Shown here: positions 27,305 through 36,821 of the stretch, piece after piece
Layout of the letters: each line of letters begins with the position of its first letter
Position numbering within the stretch: position 1 is the first letter of the stretch
Source of the DNA: Paenibacillus tundrae
GTDB taxonomy: Bacteria > Bacillota > Bacilli > Paenibacillales > Paenibacillaceae
Length of the DNA stretch: 64,000 bases
Assembly (NCBI RefSeq): GCF_036884255.1
Contig: NZ_CP145605.1
Location: 2,976,001-3,040,000 of the forward strand
Reading direction: 5' to 3'
The notes under the pieces: generated by a model
What the model was told of the DNA's origin: nothing
Seen by the model: the letters and a program-made list of their open reading frames with translations, nothing else
Database searches by the model: none
Translations under genes and position numbers: made by a program

Positions 27305-28849
27305 GTGAAGACATTCAAATGGGTTCTAGCAAGTATGATTGCGGGCGTTACTTTGGCTCTCATCTTTTTCATAGTTCTTCGTAACAACGATATGGAACGA
27401 AAAGACCAGTTTAACAATGAAGTTACAACCATCACTGGCTATCTAATAGGAAGCCCACCAGCCGGTCTGAATGATGTCTTGCAGGAACTGAATCAACGCT
27501 TGCGACAAGATCTCCAAGTGAACATTCGTCTGAAGTATATTGCTTGGAATGAGCTTATAACCAAGTACCCGATGGTGCTCTCCTCGGATGAGAGTGTGGA
27601 TTTCATTTTTGCTAGTAACTGGACCTATTACAACCGCGAAGTAGCACAGGGAAGTTTTCTCGAGATTAGTAAACCTATGATCCAAAAGAATATGCCACTA
27701 TATTACGCGGTGCAAAAAGAAAAGGCTTGGAAGGAAGCCGAAATTGGCGGGAAGATGTACATGATTCCCTCATCCGCTCCTGATGTAAAGGTTCCAGTGA
27801 CATTAATTCGAGGTGACTTGAGAAAGAAGTACAATGTTCCTGCAATAAATACGTTCTCTGAGATTGAACCCTATCTAAAAGCCATTAAGCAGAGTGAAAC
27901 GTCGATGACGCCTATCCGAGTGGACAAACAATATGATTTAACGAAAATTCATTCCAATCTGCAGTGGGAATTCGGGCCAGCAGTCGCAGATGCGATTACA
28001 ACCACCAACGGTTTCTCTGGTGTTTTTACAAGTTGGGATGATCCTCAAGGAACAATCTTGTCTGTATTTGAAGAACCATTACAGAGTAGTTTCCTGAAAT
28101 CAGCTCAAATTGTGAAGTCTTGGTATGACAAAGGATATATCAATCAAGATGCAATCGTGAATAAGGAACGTAGCAAAGATGCATTTGAAGCAGGTCGTTC
28201 CGCCGTTGCCTTTGGTAATACCAATGATATTCAAACTACGTTGATAAAAGCTGAGAAAAATGGTTGGGAGGTTGAGATTATTCCGAATCTCTCCTCAAAG
28301 GGCACCTATCTGATGGATCCTTACTCCAATAACGGTGTAGCTATCCCAGCTAATTCACGGCACGCAGGGCTTACGATGCAAGTGCTGGATTTAATTATGG
28401 AAGACCCAGATTACAGCCGGTTAGTTTATTTTGGGATTGAGAGTAAGAACTACGTTATACGTGATGGATTAATAACGCTCCCAGAAGGGATCACTCCGGA
28501 AGCCAATGATTACCCTCCGGATGCATCTGGTTTTTGGTTTACTAATAAGAGTACATTTCCCCCTAACGCAGAATGGAGTCAAGCTTACAAGGCTCATAAG
28601 GCTAATCTCCAAGATAAACTGGTGTCCAATCGTTACGCAGGATTTAATTTTAACGCTACAACCGTTAGAGGTCAGCTGGAACAGATGAATCGAGTTGCAA
28701 TTCAATGGTTAACGCCGATTCAGAGCGGAATGGTACACGACGTGGACGAGTCTTTTCAGAAGTTTAAATCGGAAGCATTAAAAGCAGGCTACCATGAAAT
28801 ATTGCAAGAAGCTAAGAGGCAGGCTGATGAATATAGGGCAACGGAGTAA
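27305..28849 (+). CDS. Second sugar-binding protein, membrane-anchored paralogue without lipobox
   Basis: A 514-residue paralogue of the lipoprotein at 25412, similar from residue 39 to the end. Its N-terminus differs: MKTFKWVLASMIAGVTLALIFF... is an uninterrupted hydrophobic segment with no cysteine, so it is probably held by an uncleaved signal anchor or released by signal peptidase I. It starts with GTG behind CAGGGAGGGA. It is co-transcribed with the galactanase 35 bp downstream. It may be an auxiliary binding protein for the same importer, or a co-sensor for the YesM kinase; the latter is speculation. Confidence 0.88.
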   Translation: MKTFKWVLASMIAGVTLALIFFIVLRNNDMERKDQFNNEVTTITGYLIGSPPAGLNDVLQELNQRLRQDLQVNIRLKYIAWNELITKYPMVLSSDESVDFIFASNWTYYNREVAQGSFLEISKPMIQKNMPLYYAVQKEKAWKEAEIGGKMYMIPSSAPDVKVPVTLIRGDLRKKYNVPAINTFSEIEPYLKAIKQSETSMTPIRVDKQYDLTKIHSNLQWEFGPAVADAITTTNGFSGVFTSWDDPQGTILSVFEEPLQSSFLKSAQIVKSWYDKGYINQDAIVNKERSKDAFEAGRSAVAFGNTNDIQTTLIKAEKNGWEVEIIPNLSSKGTYLMDPYSNNGVAIPANSRHAGLTMQVLDLIMEDPDYSRLVYFGIESKNYVIRDGLITLPEGITPEANDYPPDASGFWFTNKSTFPPNAEWSQAYKAHKANLQDKLVSNRYAGFNFNATTVRGQLEQMNRVAIQWLTPIQSGMVHDVDESFQKFKSEALKAGYHEILQEAKRQADEYRATE

Positions 28850-28883
28850 ATCATCACTAGCATATCGACTGGAGGGTGAAACT

Positions 28884-31800
28884 GTGTCAATAAGGCAACT
28901 AAACTTGGTGAAATACAGTCTGAAATTAGGTTTGATTTTTGGAATTGCTTTCGGAATTTGGGGAGAAGCAGCTTCTGCTGCTCAAGATGAATCTAGCGAA
29001 CCAAAGGTACTTACTCATCAATTGATAAATCCTGATTTTGAATCTGTTGACTCGTCAGAAGGGATTGATGGGTGGAGTCACGCTGGGAATGAGGAGGCCT
29101 CCCGAATCACTGAGACGGGATATGAAAGCGGGCATAGCCTACAACATGCTTCTAATGAAGCTTATGTCGTGGAAACCTTTCAGACAGTTGCGAACCTAGA
29201 GGAGGGCTATTACGTTCTCACAGCTTGGACACAGAACAGCAGCGGAGAAAAGCCGAACTATATTTTTGCCCGAGATCACGGGGCATCGGAAGAAAGGACA
29301 GCATTACCTGTATCTGAAGCGTGGACCAAAGTTACAATTAGAGGTATTCATGTAACTAGCGGTACGCTTACTATTGGATTACATTCCGAAGGAGATTCCA
29401 ATCAATGGTCACGTCTAGATCACATCGAGCTTGTGAAAGATGACAACCCGTACCAATTTCTAAAAGGAGGCGATGTATCCCAGCTTACCTATATGGAATC
29501 TAATGGGGCACGGTACTTTGATCAGCAAGGAAAGGAAAAGGATGTTTTCCAGATTATCAAAGAAAATGGTCAGGATATTGTACGGCTTCGTGTGTATAAC
29601 AATCCCGGCAAAGGGCGGGGAGATGGGAAATATTATGTCCCCGAAGGAATTATGGATAAAGCAGATATGTTAAAGCTAGCCAAACGTGCCAAAAACGCTG
29701 GGCTCCAAATTCAACTAACCTTTCATTATAGTGATTATTGGTCGAATGGTGAACATCAGATCATTCCAGAAGAGTGGAGAGATCAGATCAATTCATTACC
29801 GGACGAAAATGCGAAGATTGAAGCTTTAGATCGGTTACTGTTCGATTACACAACAGAAGTGATGCAGGCAATGAAAGACCAAGGTACTACACCAGAATTC
29901 GTTTCATTGGGGAATGAAATGCATGGTGGATTACTGTTTCCGTATGGTAAGGCAGGAAGTACGACTTGGCCAACACTGGCAAAGTTCCTCACTTCTGGCT
30001 CCAATGCCGTGAAAGCGGTTGCTCCTAATGCAAAAGTGATATTGCATCTTGATGATGCTGGAAACTACGATAAATATGAAGCTTTCTTCGATCGTGTAGA
30101 AAGTTATGATGTTCCATATGACATTATAGGATCTTCATATTATCCGTTTTGGACAAAAAAGAAAATAGAACCTATTCTCGAATTTACGGAACGAATTAGT
30201 GAAAAGTACGATAAAGATATCATGATTATGGAGTCAGGATACAACTGGAATCCTACTCTCCCTAATGGTGAAACGGGTCAGCTAACCGATATTGGGCCGT
30301 ATCCTATTGAATTGAGTACGCCAGAAGGTCAACGAGACTTTATGATTGAGCTATTTAATGGATTGAAGTCTGTCGACAAAGGTCGAGTAATCGGCAACTT
30401 GTACTGGGATCCCATTATGATTGATGTACCAGGGATCGGCTGGGCGTTAAAAGAAAGTGATGATCAGCCTGACATAAATGCTGTATCCAATACGACACTG
30501 TTTGATTTTGACGGCAAAGCACTGCCTGTTCATGATGCCTACCGTTATAACATCAGTGGAACAACTGTTGGTATGATTTCTGGAGTGGTGACAGGCAGCG
30601 AGGGAAAACCACTGGAGGGCGTGGAGGTTGAAGTCCAAATTGAAGGTGAATGGAAATCAGGTATAACTGATCGATACGGGCATTACTTCATTCCAGATGT
30701 TCTCCCTGGTGAAGAGTACAACATTAGAGCCTACAAACCGGGTTACACTGAGGCATCGAATAGCGTTATTGAAATTGTCTATGGTGAGATGGCCACAAGT
30801 GATTTTACTCTTGAAGGAGGAGCAGTGTCAGGCACTGTGGTTGATGAGGAAGGCCGACCGTTAGAACAGGTAAACGTGTTTTTCATGGAAAACGGCATCA
30901 AACATACAGTCGAAACGAATAGCAATGGAGAATATAGACTGGCTGATCTGCCAGAAGGTCTTAATTATACTTTGAAGGCAGAGAAAATCGGCTACGCGCT
31001 TGACGAGCGCTCCGGAGTTAACGTCGTTATTGGAGAGACATCTACAGGTGTAGACTTTGTCGTGCGTTTGAATTCGGGCAGTATTCATGGTGTGGTACGA
31101 GATTCGAATAATGCGCCATTAGCATCTGCTGATGTACGAGTTAAAGTGGGGAGTACAGTATACTCTGCTCTTACAGATGAACACGGCAAATACACTATTT
31201 TACATGTTCCTGAAGGATCGGATCACACCGTCATTGTCTCTAAAGAAAAATACGTGACAGCCGAAAAATCTTCAGTGAGTGTGCGTATTGGAGAAACAAC
31301 AACTGAAGTTAATTTTGAACTTGTCGAGAACATCGGTAGTATAGCCGGTGAAGTAAGTGAACCTGAGGGTAAATCCGTTGCTGGTGCTACTGTCGTTGCA
31401 GTATTGGATAATCAAAAGTATGAAACCATATCTGATGCCAATGGACGCTACCGTTTAGATGGAGTTCCTACGGGTGCTTCATACATTCTAAAAGCGACAA
31501 AAAATGGATATATGAGTGCAGAAGTGAATGATATCAAAGTCACCCTACAACAGACAACCGAGCGTATCAATCTACGGCTTGCAACAGAAGTTCAGATTGT
31601 AAACAACGGTTTTGAGGAGCAAGGTGCAGATTCTTATGATGTTCCTGGATGGACATTAACTGGAACACCGTATGCTTCCTATGCCCAGGCGCATAGTGCG
31701 GTGAAAGAAGGGCAGTATGTATTGACAAGTTGGATGGATGATCCATATAAGACCCAAATTACCCAAACCATATCTGATATTCCTGCAGGTGAGTATGTCG

Positions 31801-33368
31801 TTAGCGCTTGGATTTATAATGGGGGCGGGCAAAACGAGTACTATATGTTCATGCAGGACGGTGATTCTGAGCCAGTGAAGATGGATATACCTAGCACTCA
31901 TGGTATGAGTCAGGTAAGTCTGAATACAAGTGTAACGAAAGGCAAACTGACCATAGGCTTTTATAGCGATGCACGAGCCGGAAATTGGTCACTTATTGAC
32001 GATGTCAAACTTGGTTATAAGGGAAGTGAAGACGCGGGGGAGACACCGTCAAATCCGTCAAACCCATCGAACCCATCGAACCCGGCGAATCCTGGTCAGG
32101 AAACTCCACCTGTATCCAATCCCGGATCTAACGGGGGTACAAGCGCCGGAGGAGCCGCACCTTCTGCGCCAAATAATGTGGCAGATGGACCAGATGCAGC
32201 AATCTCAGGAAATACGCTCTCTATTGAAGCGGAAGCAGATCGAAATGGCCTGATCAAAGCCAGTATTAAAGCGGCTGACATTGTGTCGGCAGTACAGTCC
32301 AGTCGGCAGCAAACCATTATCATTCAAATGAAATCTAAGACAGCGATACAAAAGGCTGAACTCGAACTACCTATAAAAAGTCTACTTGATAGTAAAATCC
32401 AGTCTTTTTCCATTGTGACACCCATTTCATCTATTCACATTCCTATAAGCGTGTTAACACAATTGAGCGATGATGATGCGTCATCCCCACTTCTAGTTTC
32501 AATTGCGAAAGAGTCCTTACCTGAGAGATGGGCAATTCAAAAGGCCACATCTCAACATGGAGCATATCACGTACAATTATTTATCGCTGGAAAGCAACTA
32601 CCGCTACCAGATCAATCTGAAGTTCAGCTCACGTTTCCGTTTGCACTTCAGGAAGGGGAGCGTGAACATACGATGGTAGCTTATGTTCAAAATGAAATGC
32701 AAGCTCCGCAAGTAATCAAACGTGTCAACTACAATCCGGAGCGAGCTCGGTTGGAACTTGTTACTCATAAGCTTGGTCTTATTGTACCTGCTAGTGTTGA
32801 GCACTCTTATAGGGATATCGAAGGTATCACTTGGGCGAAACCAAGCATTGAAGGCTTATCCGCGAGAAATATGATTCATGGATTACCTAATGGGGAATTC
32901 GCACCGAACAAAACGGTGACTCGGGCAGAGTTTGTTCAGATGCTTGTGAGTGCATTTGAACTTCCAGCGGTCTCCTCGAATTCAGCTTTTAGCGATGTTA
33001 GTCTTGGAAAATGGTATAGCCAAGCTATCGTTTCAGCGGAGCAGGCTCGTGTGATTACTGGACGTGGAGATGGCACTTTCGGCGTTCACGATCAGTTAAC
33101 AAGGCAGGATGCAGCTGTGATGTTGTACAACATGCTCCAAACAAGTGGAACAAGTTTTGAAAATTTCGATGTTAACAGCAAATTTAGTGATGAAAAAGAC
33201 ATTAGTGGTTATGCACTCGAATCTGTTCATCAGTTAAAATCTACTGGAATACTACAAGGTATGGGGGATGGTAAATTTGCTCCGAAATTGAGCTTAACCC
33301 GGGCTCAAGCGGCAGTTATGGTCTACGAGCTGATTCAACAGCGTAGCCAGATCTTATCACTGCAGTAA
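28884..33368 (+). CDS. SLH-anchored GH53 endo-beta-1,4-galactanase
   Basis: Cleaves beta-1,4-galactan of pectin side chains at the cell surface. The 1494 residues read: signal peptide (about 1-38, cut near AASA), CBM61-like galactan-binding domain (about 40-186), GH53 catalytic domain (about 190-550) with acid/base Glu345 in GNEMHGG and nucleophile Glu450 in IMESGYNW, four carboxypeptidase-regulatory-like beta repeats (about 559-900), a second CBM61-like domain (about 903-1045), an Asn-Pro-Ser linker, an uncharacterised beta-rich segment (about 1103-1300), and three SLH domains (about 1308-1490) for binding secondary wall polymer. The start is GTG 28884 behind GGAGGGTG; longer frames overlap the preceding gene. 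It is the natural partner of importer set 3. Confidence 0.93.
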   Translation: MSIRQLNLVKYSLKLGLIFGIAFGIWGEAASAAQDESSEPKVLTHQLINPDFESVDSSEGIDGWSHAGNEEASRITETGYESGHSLQHASNEAYVVETFQTVANLEEGYYVLTAWTQNSSGEKPNYIFARDHGASEERTALPVSEAWTKVTIRGIHVTSGTLTIGLHSEGDSNQWSRLDHIELVKDDNPYQFLKGGDVSQLTYMESNGARYFDQQGKEKDVFQIIKENGQDIVRLRVYNNPGKGRGDGKYYVPEGIMDKADMLKLAKRAKNAGLQIQLTFHYSDYWSNGEHQIIPEEWRDQINSLPDENAKIEALDRLLFDYTTEVMQAMKDQGTTPEFVSLGNEMHGGLLFPYGKAGSTTWPTLAKFLTSGSNAVKAVAPNAKVILHLDDAGNYDKYEAFFDRVESYDVPYDIIGSSYYPFWTKKKIEPILEFTERISEKYDKDIMIMESGYNWNPTLPNGETGQLTDIGPYPIELSTPEGQRDFMIELFNGLKSVDKGRVIGNLYWDPIMIDVPGIGWALKESDDQPDINAVSNTTLFDFDGKALPVHDAYRYNISGTTVGMISGVVTGSEGKPLEGVEVEVQIEGEWKSGITDRYGHYFIPDVLPGEEYNIRAYKPGYTEASNSVIEIVYGEMATSDFTLEGGAVSGTVVDEEGRPLEQVNVFFMENGIKHTVETNSNGEYRLADLPEGLNYTLKAEKIGYALDERSGVNVVIGETSTGVDFVVRLNSGSIHGVVRDSNNAPLASADVRVKVGSTVYSALTDEHGKYTILHVPEGSDHTVIVSKEKYVTAEKSSVSVRIGETTTEVNFELVENIGSIAGEVSEPEGKSVAGATVVAVLDNQKYETISDANGRYRLDGVPTGASYILKATKNGYMSAEVNDIKVTLQQTTERINLRLATEVQIVNNGFEEQGADSYDVPGWTLTGTPYASYAQAHSAVKEGQYVLTSWMDDPYKTQITQTISDIPAGEYVVSAWIYNGGGQNEYYMFMQDGDSEPVKMDIPSTHGMSQVSLNTSVTKGKLTIGFYSDARAGNWSLIDDVKLGYKGSEDAGETPSNPSNPSNPSNPANPGQETPPVSNPGSNGGTSAGGAAPSAPNNVADGPDAAISGNTLSIEAEADRNGLIKASIKAADIVSAVQSSRQQTIIIQMKSKTAIQKAELELPIKSLLDSKIQSFSIVTPISSIHIPISVLTQLSDDDASSPLLVSIAKESLPERWAIQKATSQHGAYHVQLFIAGKQLPLPDQSEVQLTFPFALQEGEREHTMVAYVQNEMQAPQVIKRVNYNPERARLELVTHKLGLIVPASVEHSYRDIEGITWAKPSIEGLSARNMIHGLPNGEFAPNKTVTRAEFVQMLVSAFELPAVSSNSAFSDVSLGKWYSQAIVSAEQARVITGRGDGTFGVHDQLTRQDAAVMLYNMLQTSGTSFENFDVNSKFSDEKDISGYALESVHQLKSTGILQGMGDGKFAPKLSLTRAQAAVMVYELIQQRSQILSLQ
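32052..32096 (+). repeat. 9-bp tandem repeat encoding the Asn-Pro-Ser linker
   Basis: Five 9-bp units (second and third both AACCCATCG) encode repeated Asn-Pro-Ser/Ala triplets in the galactanase linker. Such arrays change length readily by slippage. Confidence 0.8.
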
Positions 33369-33376
33369 AAATAAAG

Positions 33377-33422
33377 ATGCCCATGGACACAGATGTCATG
33401 TAGTCCATGGGCATGTTTATTA
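33377..33422 (+). terminator. Hairpin terminator after galactanase gene
   Basis: A perfect 12-bp stem ATGCCCATGGAC / GTCCATGGGCAT with a 14-nt loop is followed by GTTTATTATTT, an interrupted T tract. Confidence 0.7.
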
Positions 33423-33445
33423 TTTAAGATGTGAGAACATAACAC

Positions 33446-33504
33446 AAACGGGATGAAGCAATAAGCGTTCACCCCGTTGAATGCTGTATGTGTTCATCCC
33501 GTTT
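33446..33504 (-). terminator. Hairpin at the 3' end of the GH35 gene
   Basis: A 12-bp inverted repeat AAACGGGATGAA / TTCATCCCGTTT with a 35-nt loop. The GH35 stop codon falls in one arm. The tail on the minus strand is only weakly T-rich, so termination efficiency is uncertain. Confidence 0.5.
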
Positions 33505-35821
33505 ATTGTCTAGCTGGGAATAGAGAAAGCTCGTATTGTGGGATGGCTTCAATTCGGTGGAATTCGGCTATCTCAACTCCCTCGAACCGTTCTACTTGAG
33601 CCTGGTTGACGAAGGTATGAACAGTGCCCTTGCGAACAGGAGTAATGGCCAAGTGAAGGGTGGAAGCCTCGAGCTTGGTGTAAAATTCCTTTAAACCAAT
33701 CGACCATGTGTTACCGTATTGAATATGGTCAGTAATTAATTCTCCGTTGAGAAAGGCCTCTGCCACATCACCTTCGTAATCCATTTCGAGCCAGACGTCT
33801 TGTACGTGAGCAGGCCAATCTCCTGTAAATTCTAATACGGCTGATTTTTCCACGGGCTTAGTAATCGAAATACCTGGAGTATACTCAGGTAATTCAATTA
33901 AATACGTTTCCAGTTTCCCTGCTTTTTGAGAAGATATCGTGTCAGTTCCTAAGGTTTGAAGACCCTGTTTAGGCGCAGGGTACAGAGAAAGTTCGAAACG
34001 AGATAATCCCTTAGAGCTGCAACGAAGCTGATGGTTGCTATAAGTAACCTGACAATCGCTAATCACAAGTGTATCTTGTCCCCACAATTGGAATCGATAT
34101 GCTTTCTGTGACTCATCTCTAGACAAGGTGACAAACTTTATAGAAGTACCGTCGGCAGTAATGAATGTAATCGCGTCATGCTTATTCACCGTGGGAGTTA
34201 TCACATAGTACGTTTCTTTATCGAGTAGCGTACCTTCACCAACGTGTACATCGGTTAGGTTCTCTTTGCGAACCACATACTCTGGCTTTAATCCTTCATG
34301 AGCATAGAAGAAAATCGTTCTTTCATTGTCTGCTTCAATTTCAGTTAATAACTGCGCAGTAGCGCTTTGAAGTGAAACTCCATGTAGATCTAGATTAAAT
34401 GGCAGCATGAGTCCAAGTCCCGCGGGGAGATCTAATTCTCCACTGTCAGGGAAAGCAATACTTCCCTCATGCGTTTCCAGTTCGATCCGTACAGGACGCT
34501 GTGGAAGCTCAACTTGATCTTGAAAGTTGTTCAAAAAGACAAATCCGGAATTCTTTCCATATCTAACACACCAACGTAACGAATCCTTGTCTGTTGGGTC
34601 CATCGTAGATTGACCTTCAGGTAATACCGTTCTCATCGGTGCAAGGAGAGAGCCGAAAGATTCTAGGAATAATGAAATTGAGCGGATTCGGTCATAGGAA
34701 GCTCCGACTCTGCCGAACTCACCGAGTGGAGACTGATAATCATACGTGATTTTAGGAAGGAACTGTTCGTTGAGATAACTTTTCTTCCCTACGGGATTGG
34801 AGCCACCGTGATACATGTAGTATCCGAGTAAGTTACTTCCACTTGCCAGCTTCACGAGTGTCATAGCTTCAATACTGTCAGCCGGAACATACGGGCGTGC
34901 GTTGTAGCTCACTTGCATCCCACCAGCCATCTCGCAATAGGCTACAGGGTATTGTGAGATCTCAAAATCTACGGGTTCTGCAGGGTGAGCATGTAGGTCA
35001 CGATAAAGAAACTCGGTGCTCGGTGGTTGATTCGGAATCCATGACGTATAGGCATAACCTGCCAGCATGGGCAGGAATTTCTCATTGGGAACTGCCGCTC
35101 CGCCCCAAGCTGTTGAAGTAAAGAATAGTGGGCTGATTCCAGTTTCCTCTGCAATCCGTTGCAATTCAGCTAGGTGCGCTTTGCCGCCTGTTCCTGAAGA
35201 CAGAAACTTGCCAGCTTTGTACCCCCAAGCATCATTAGGTGCACCACAATGCATGAACTCATTCTCTAGCTGCACAGCAATAATGGGTCCACCTTCTTGG
35301 AAAAAACTACCTTTTATCTGACTATATATCTCTCGATATAAACGACGAGCCAGCTTCAAATATTCAGGGTCGTTGGATCTAATTTCAAGCGGTTTCCCAA
35401 ATACCCAATCGGGAATACCGCCGTTGCGGACTTCGCCATGACAAAACGGGCCAATTCTGATCATTAAGGGAAAATCAAGCTTAGCGCATAAATCAATGAA
35501 ATGCCGAAGATTGCGATTTCCCTCCCAATTAAATTTACCTTCTTCTTCCTCATGGTGATTCCAGAATACGTAAGTGGCTACGATATGAATACCACCTGCT
35601 TTCATCTTTAACAATTCTTCTTCCCAATGAAGGTAGGAGAATCTAGAAAAGTGGAACTCGCCAACAATAGGGATGAAGGGCTGCTCGTTACGTGTCATAT
35701 AGAAGTTTGTAAAACCGAATGAATCTCCTGCAGGGTTAAAGCCACCATGGATACCTAACTTTCCTTGGTGAATCTCTTTTTGGGCTATGTTTGTTAAATC
35801 TAGCTTGGAGAGGGTGCTCAT
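33503..35821 (-). CDS. GH35 beta-galactosidase
   Basis: Cytoplasmic exo-beta-galactosidase (772 residues, no signal peptide), likely digesting galacto-oligosaccharides delivered by importer set 3. The N-terminal TIM barrel shows the GH35 signature GPFCHGEVRNGGIPDW, acid/base Glu188 in QLENEF and probable nucleophile Glu297 in CEMAGG, followed by beta-rich C-terminal domains. The start is ATG 35821, with AAGGAGGAAG upstream; the extra 19 residues of the longer frame are unsupported. It is transcribed divergently from an AraC regulator. In Bacillus subtilis the comparable galactan system uses a GH42 enzyme, so GH35 here would be a functional substitute (inference). Confidence 0.9.
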   Translation of the reverse strand: MSTLSKLDLTNIAQKEIHQGKLGIHGGFNPAGDSFGFTNFYMTRNEQPFIPIVGEFHFSRFSYLHWEEELLKMKAGGIHIVATYVFWNHHEEEEGKFNWEGNRNLRHFIDLCAKLDFPLMIRIGPFCHGEVRNGGIPDWVFGKPLEIRSNDPEYLKLARRLYREIYSQIKGSFFQEGGPIIAVQLENEFMHCGAPNDAWGYKAGKFLSSGTGGKAHLAELQRIAEETGISPLFFTSTAWGGAAVPNEKFLPMLAGYAYTSWIPNQPPSTEFLYRDLHAHPAEPVDFEISQYPVAYCEMAGGMQVSYNARPYVPADSIEAMTLVKLASGSNLLGYYMYHGGSNPVGKKSYLNEQFLPKITYDYQSPLGEFGRVGASYDRIRSISLFLESFGSLLAPMRTVLPEGQSTMDPTDKDSLRWCVRYGKNSGFVFLNNFQDQVELPQRPVRIELETHEGSIAFPDSGELDLPAGLGLMLPFNLDLHGVSLQSATAQLLTEIEADNERTIFFYAHEGLKPEYVVRKENLTDVHVGEGTLLDKETYYVITPTVNKHDAITFITADGTSIKFVTLSRDESQKAYRFQLWGQDTLVISDCQVTYSNHQLRCSSKGLSRFELSLYPAPKQGLQTLGTDTISSQKAGKLETYLIELPEYTPGISITKPVEKSAVLEFTGDWPAHVQDVWLEMDYEGDVAEAFLNGELITDHIQYGNTWSIGLKEFYTKLEASTLHLAITPVRKGTVHTFVNQAQVERFEGVEIAEFHRIEAIPQYELSLFPARQ

Positions 35822-35919
35822 TGTTGAATCTTCCTCCTTGTGATATGTTCTGTACAATTTATGAGTTTTGAGATACATCTATAATTTACAAAAAATGAAT
35901 ACGGTGAGGTAGTGTTCCA

Positions 35920-36753
35920 ATGGCTGAAAAACATGTGGATTATGCTATAAACGATATCCGCCCTTACGGCATATTAATCTCGGGGCATTATCATAAACAG
36001 AAGGATTATGAGATTTATCGGCCATCAGGAAGTCGTGATTGGTTGTTGATCTATACCATATCTGGGGAAGGGGTTCTACATACTGTCAACAGAAAGATTA
36101 CTTGTACAAAGGGAGATGTGGCGATCATCATGCCAGGTCATCCGCATCATTACGGTACTAAAAATGAATATTGGGAATTTGTATGGGTTCACTTTATCCC
36201 TGACCCGAATTGGAGTACTTGGCTTCGATTGCCTGAATTGGAGGAAAGATTTGTTTATTCTCAGCTGACTTCTGACGAAGCTAAAGCGCAGGTAGAGGAA
36301 GCATTGGGACGGCTGATTCGACACGAACTGCCCGGTGCAAGCTCCGAAATCTATCGTCGTTTGGCAGAGTTGGCTTTGGAGGAGACGTTAATTCATATCA
36401 AACAAACCTTCCCCTCAGAAACACCTAACTCTATGGATCCTAGAATCGTGGACATATTACATGAACTACAGACCTATCCTGCTCAGAAGGTTAGTATTCC
36501 GGAGCTTGCAAGTCGAAGCTGCTTATCAACGTCAAGGCTGTTGCATTTGTTTAAGGAAGAGGTTGGCGACACCATTTTGAATACGCTCCATAAATTTAGA
36601 CTTGAAAAAGCAGCACAGCTTCTAACAGGTACGAATCGGCAAATTTCCGAGATTGCAGCAGATGTAGGTTATGATTGTGGAATTCATTTTACAAGAAAGT
36701 TTCGCGAAGCATTTGGAGAGACCCCGTCTGCATTTCGCAAGCGAAAAAAATGA
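35920..36753 (+). CDS. AraC-family regulator, divergent from GH35 gene
   Basis: A 277-residue regulator with an N-terminal cupin sensing domain (about 15-95, with GHYHKQKDYEIYRP and MPGHPHHYG) and a C-terminal AraC domain (about 185-275, ending GIHFTRKFREAFGETPSAFRKRKK). GGTGAGG is about 9 nt before the ATG. Only 98 bp separate its start from the GH35 start, so it most likely controls that gene. It converges with the next AraC gene and uses a terminator that lies inside that gene. Confidence 0.87.
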   Translation: MAEKHVDYAINDIRPYGILISGHYHKQKDYEIYRPSGSRDWLLIYTISGEGVLHTVNRKITCTKGDVAIIMPGHPHHYGTKNEYWEFVWVHFIPDPNWSTWLRLPELEERFVYSQLTSDEAKAQVEEALGRLIRHELPGASSEIYRRLAELALEETLIHIKQTFPSETPNSMDPRIVDILHELQTYPAQKVSIPELASRSCLSTSRLLHLFKEEVGDTILNTLHKFRLEKAAQLLTGTNRQISEIAADVGYDCGIHFTRKFREAFGETPSAFRKRKK

Positions 36754-36821
36754 GTTTTCTGCGAGAATCTGCAAAGTAAAGAATATATCTCGAATACTGT
36801 GATTTCATTTCTCGGTTTAGA

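Noticed and set aside
32052..32096. CRISPR-like short repeats
   Set aside because: The 9-bp repeats are in frame and encode the NPS linker of the galactanase, with no spacers.
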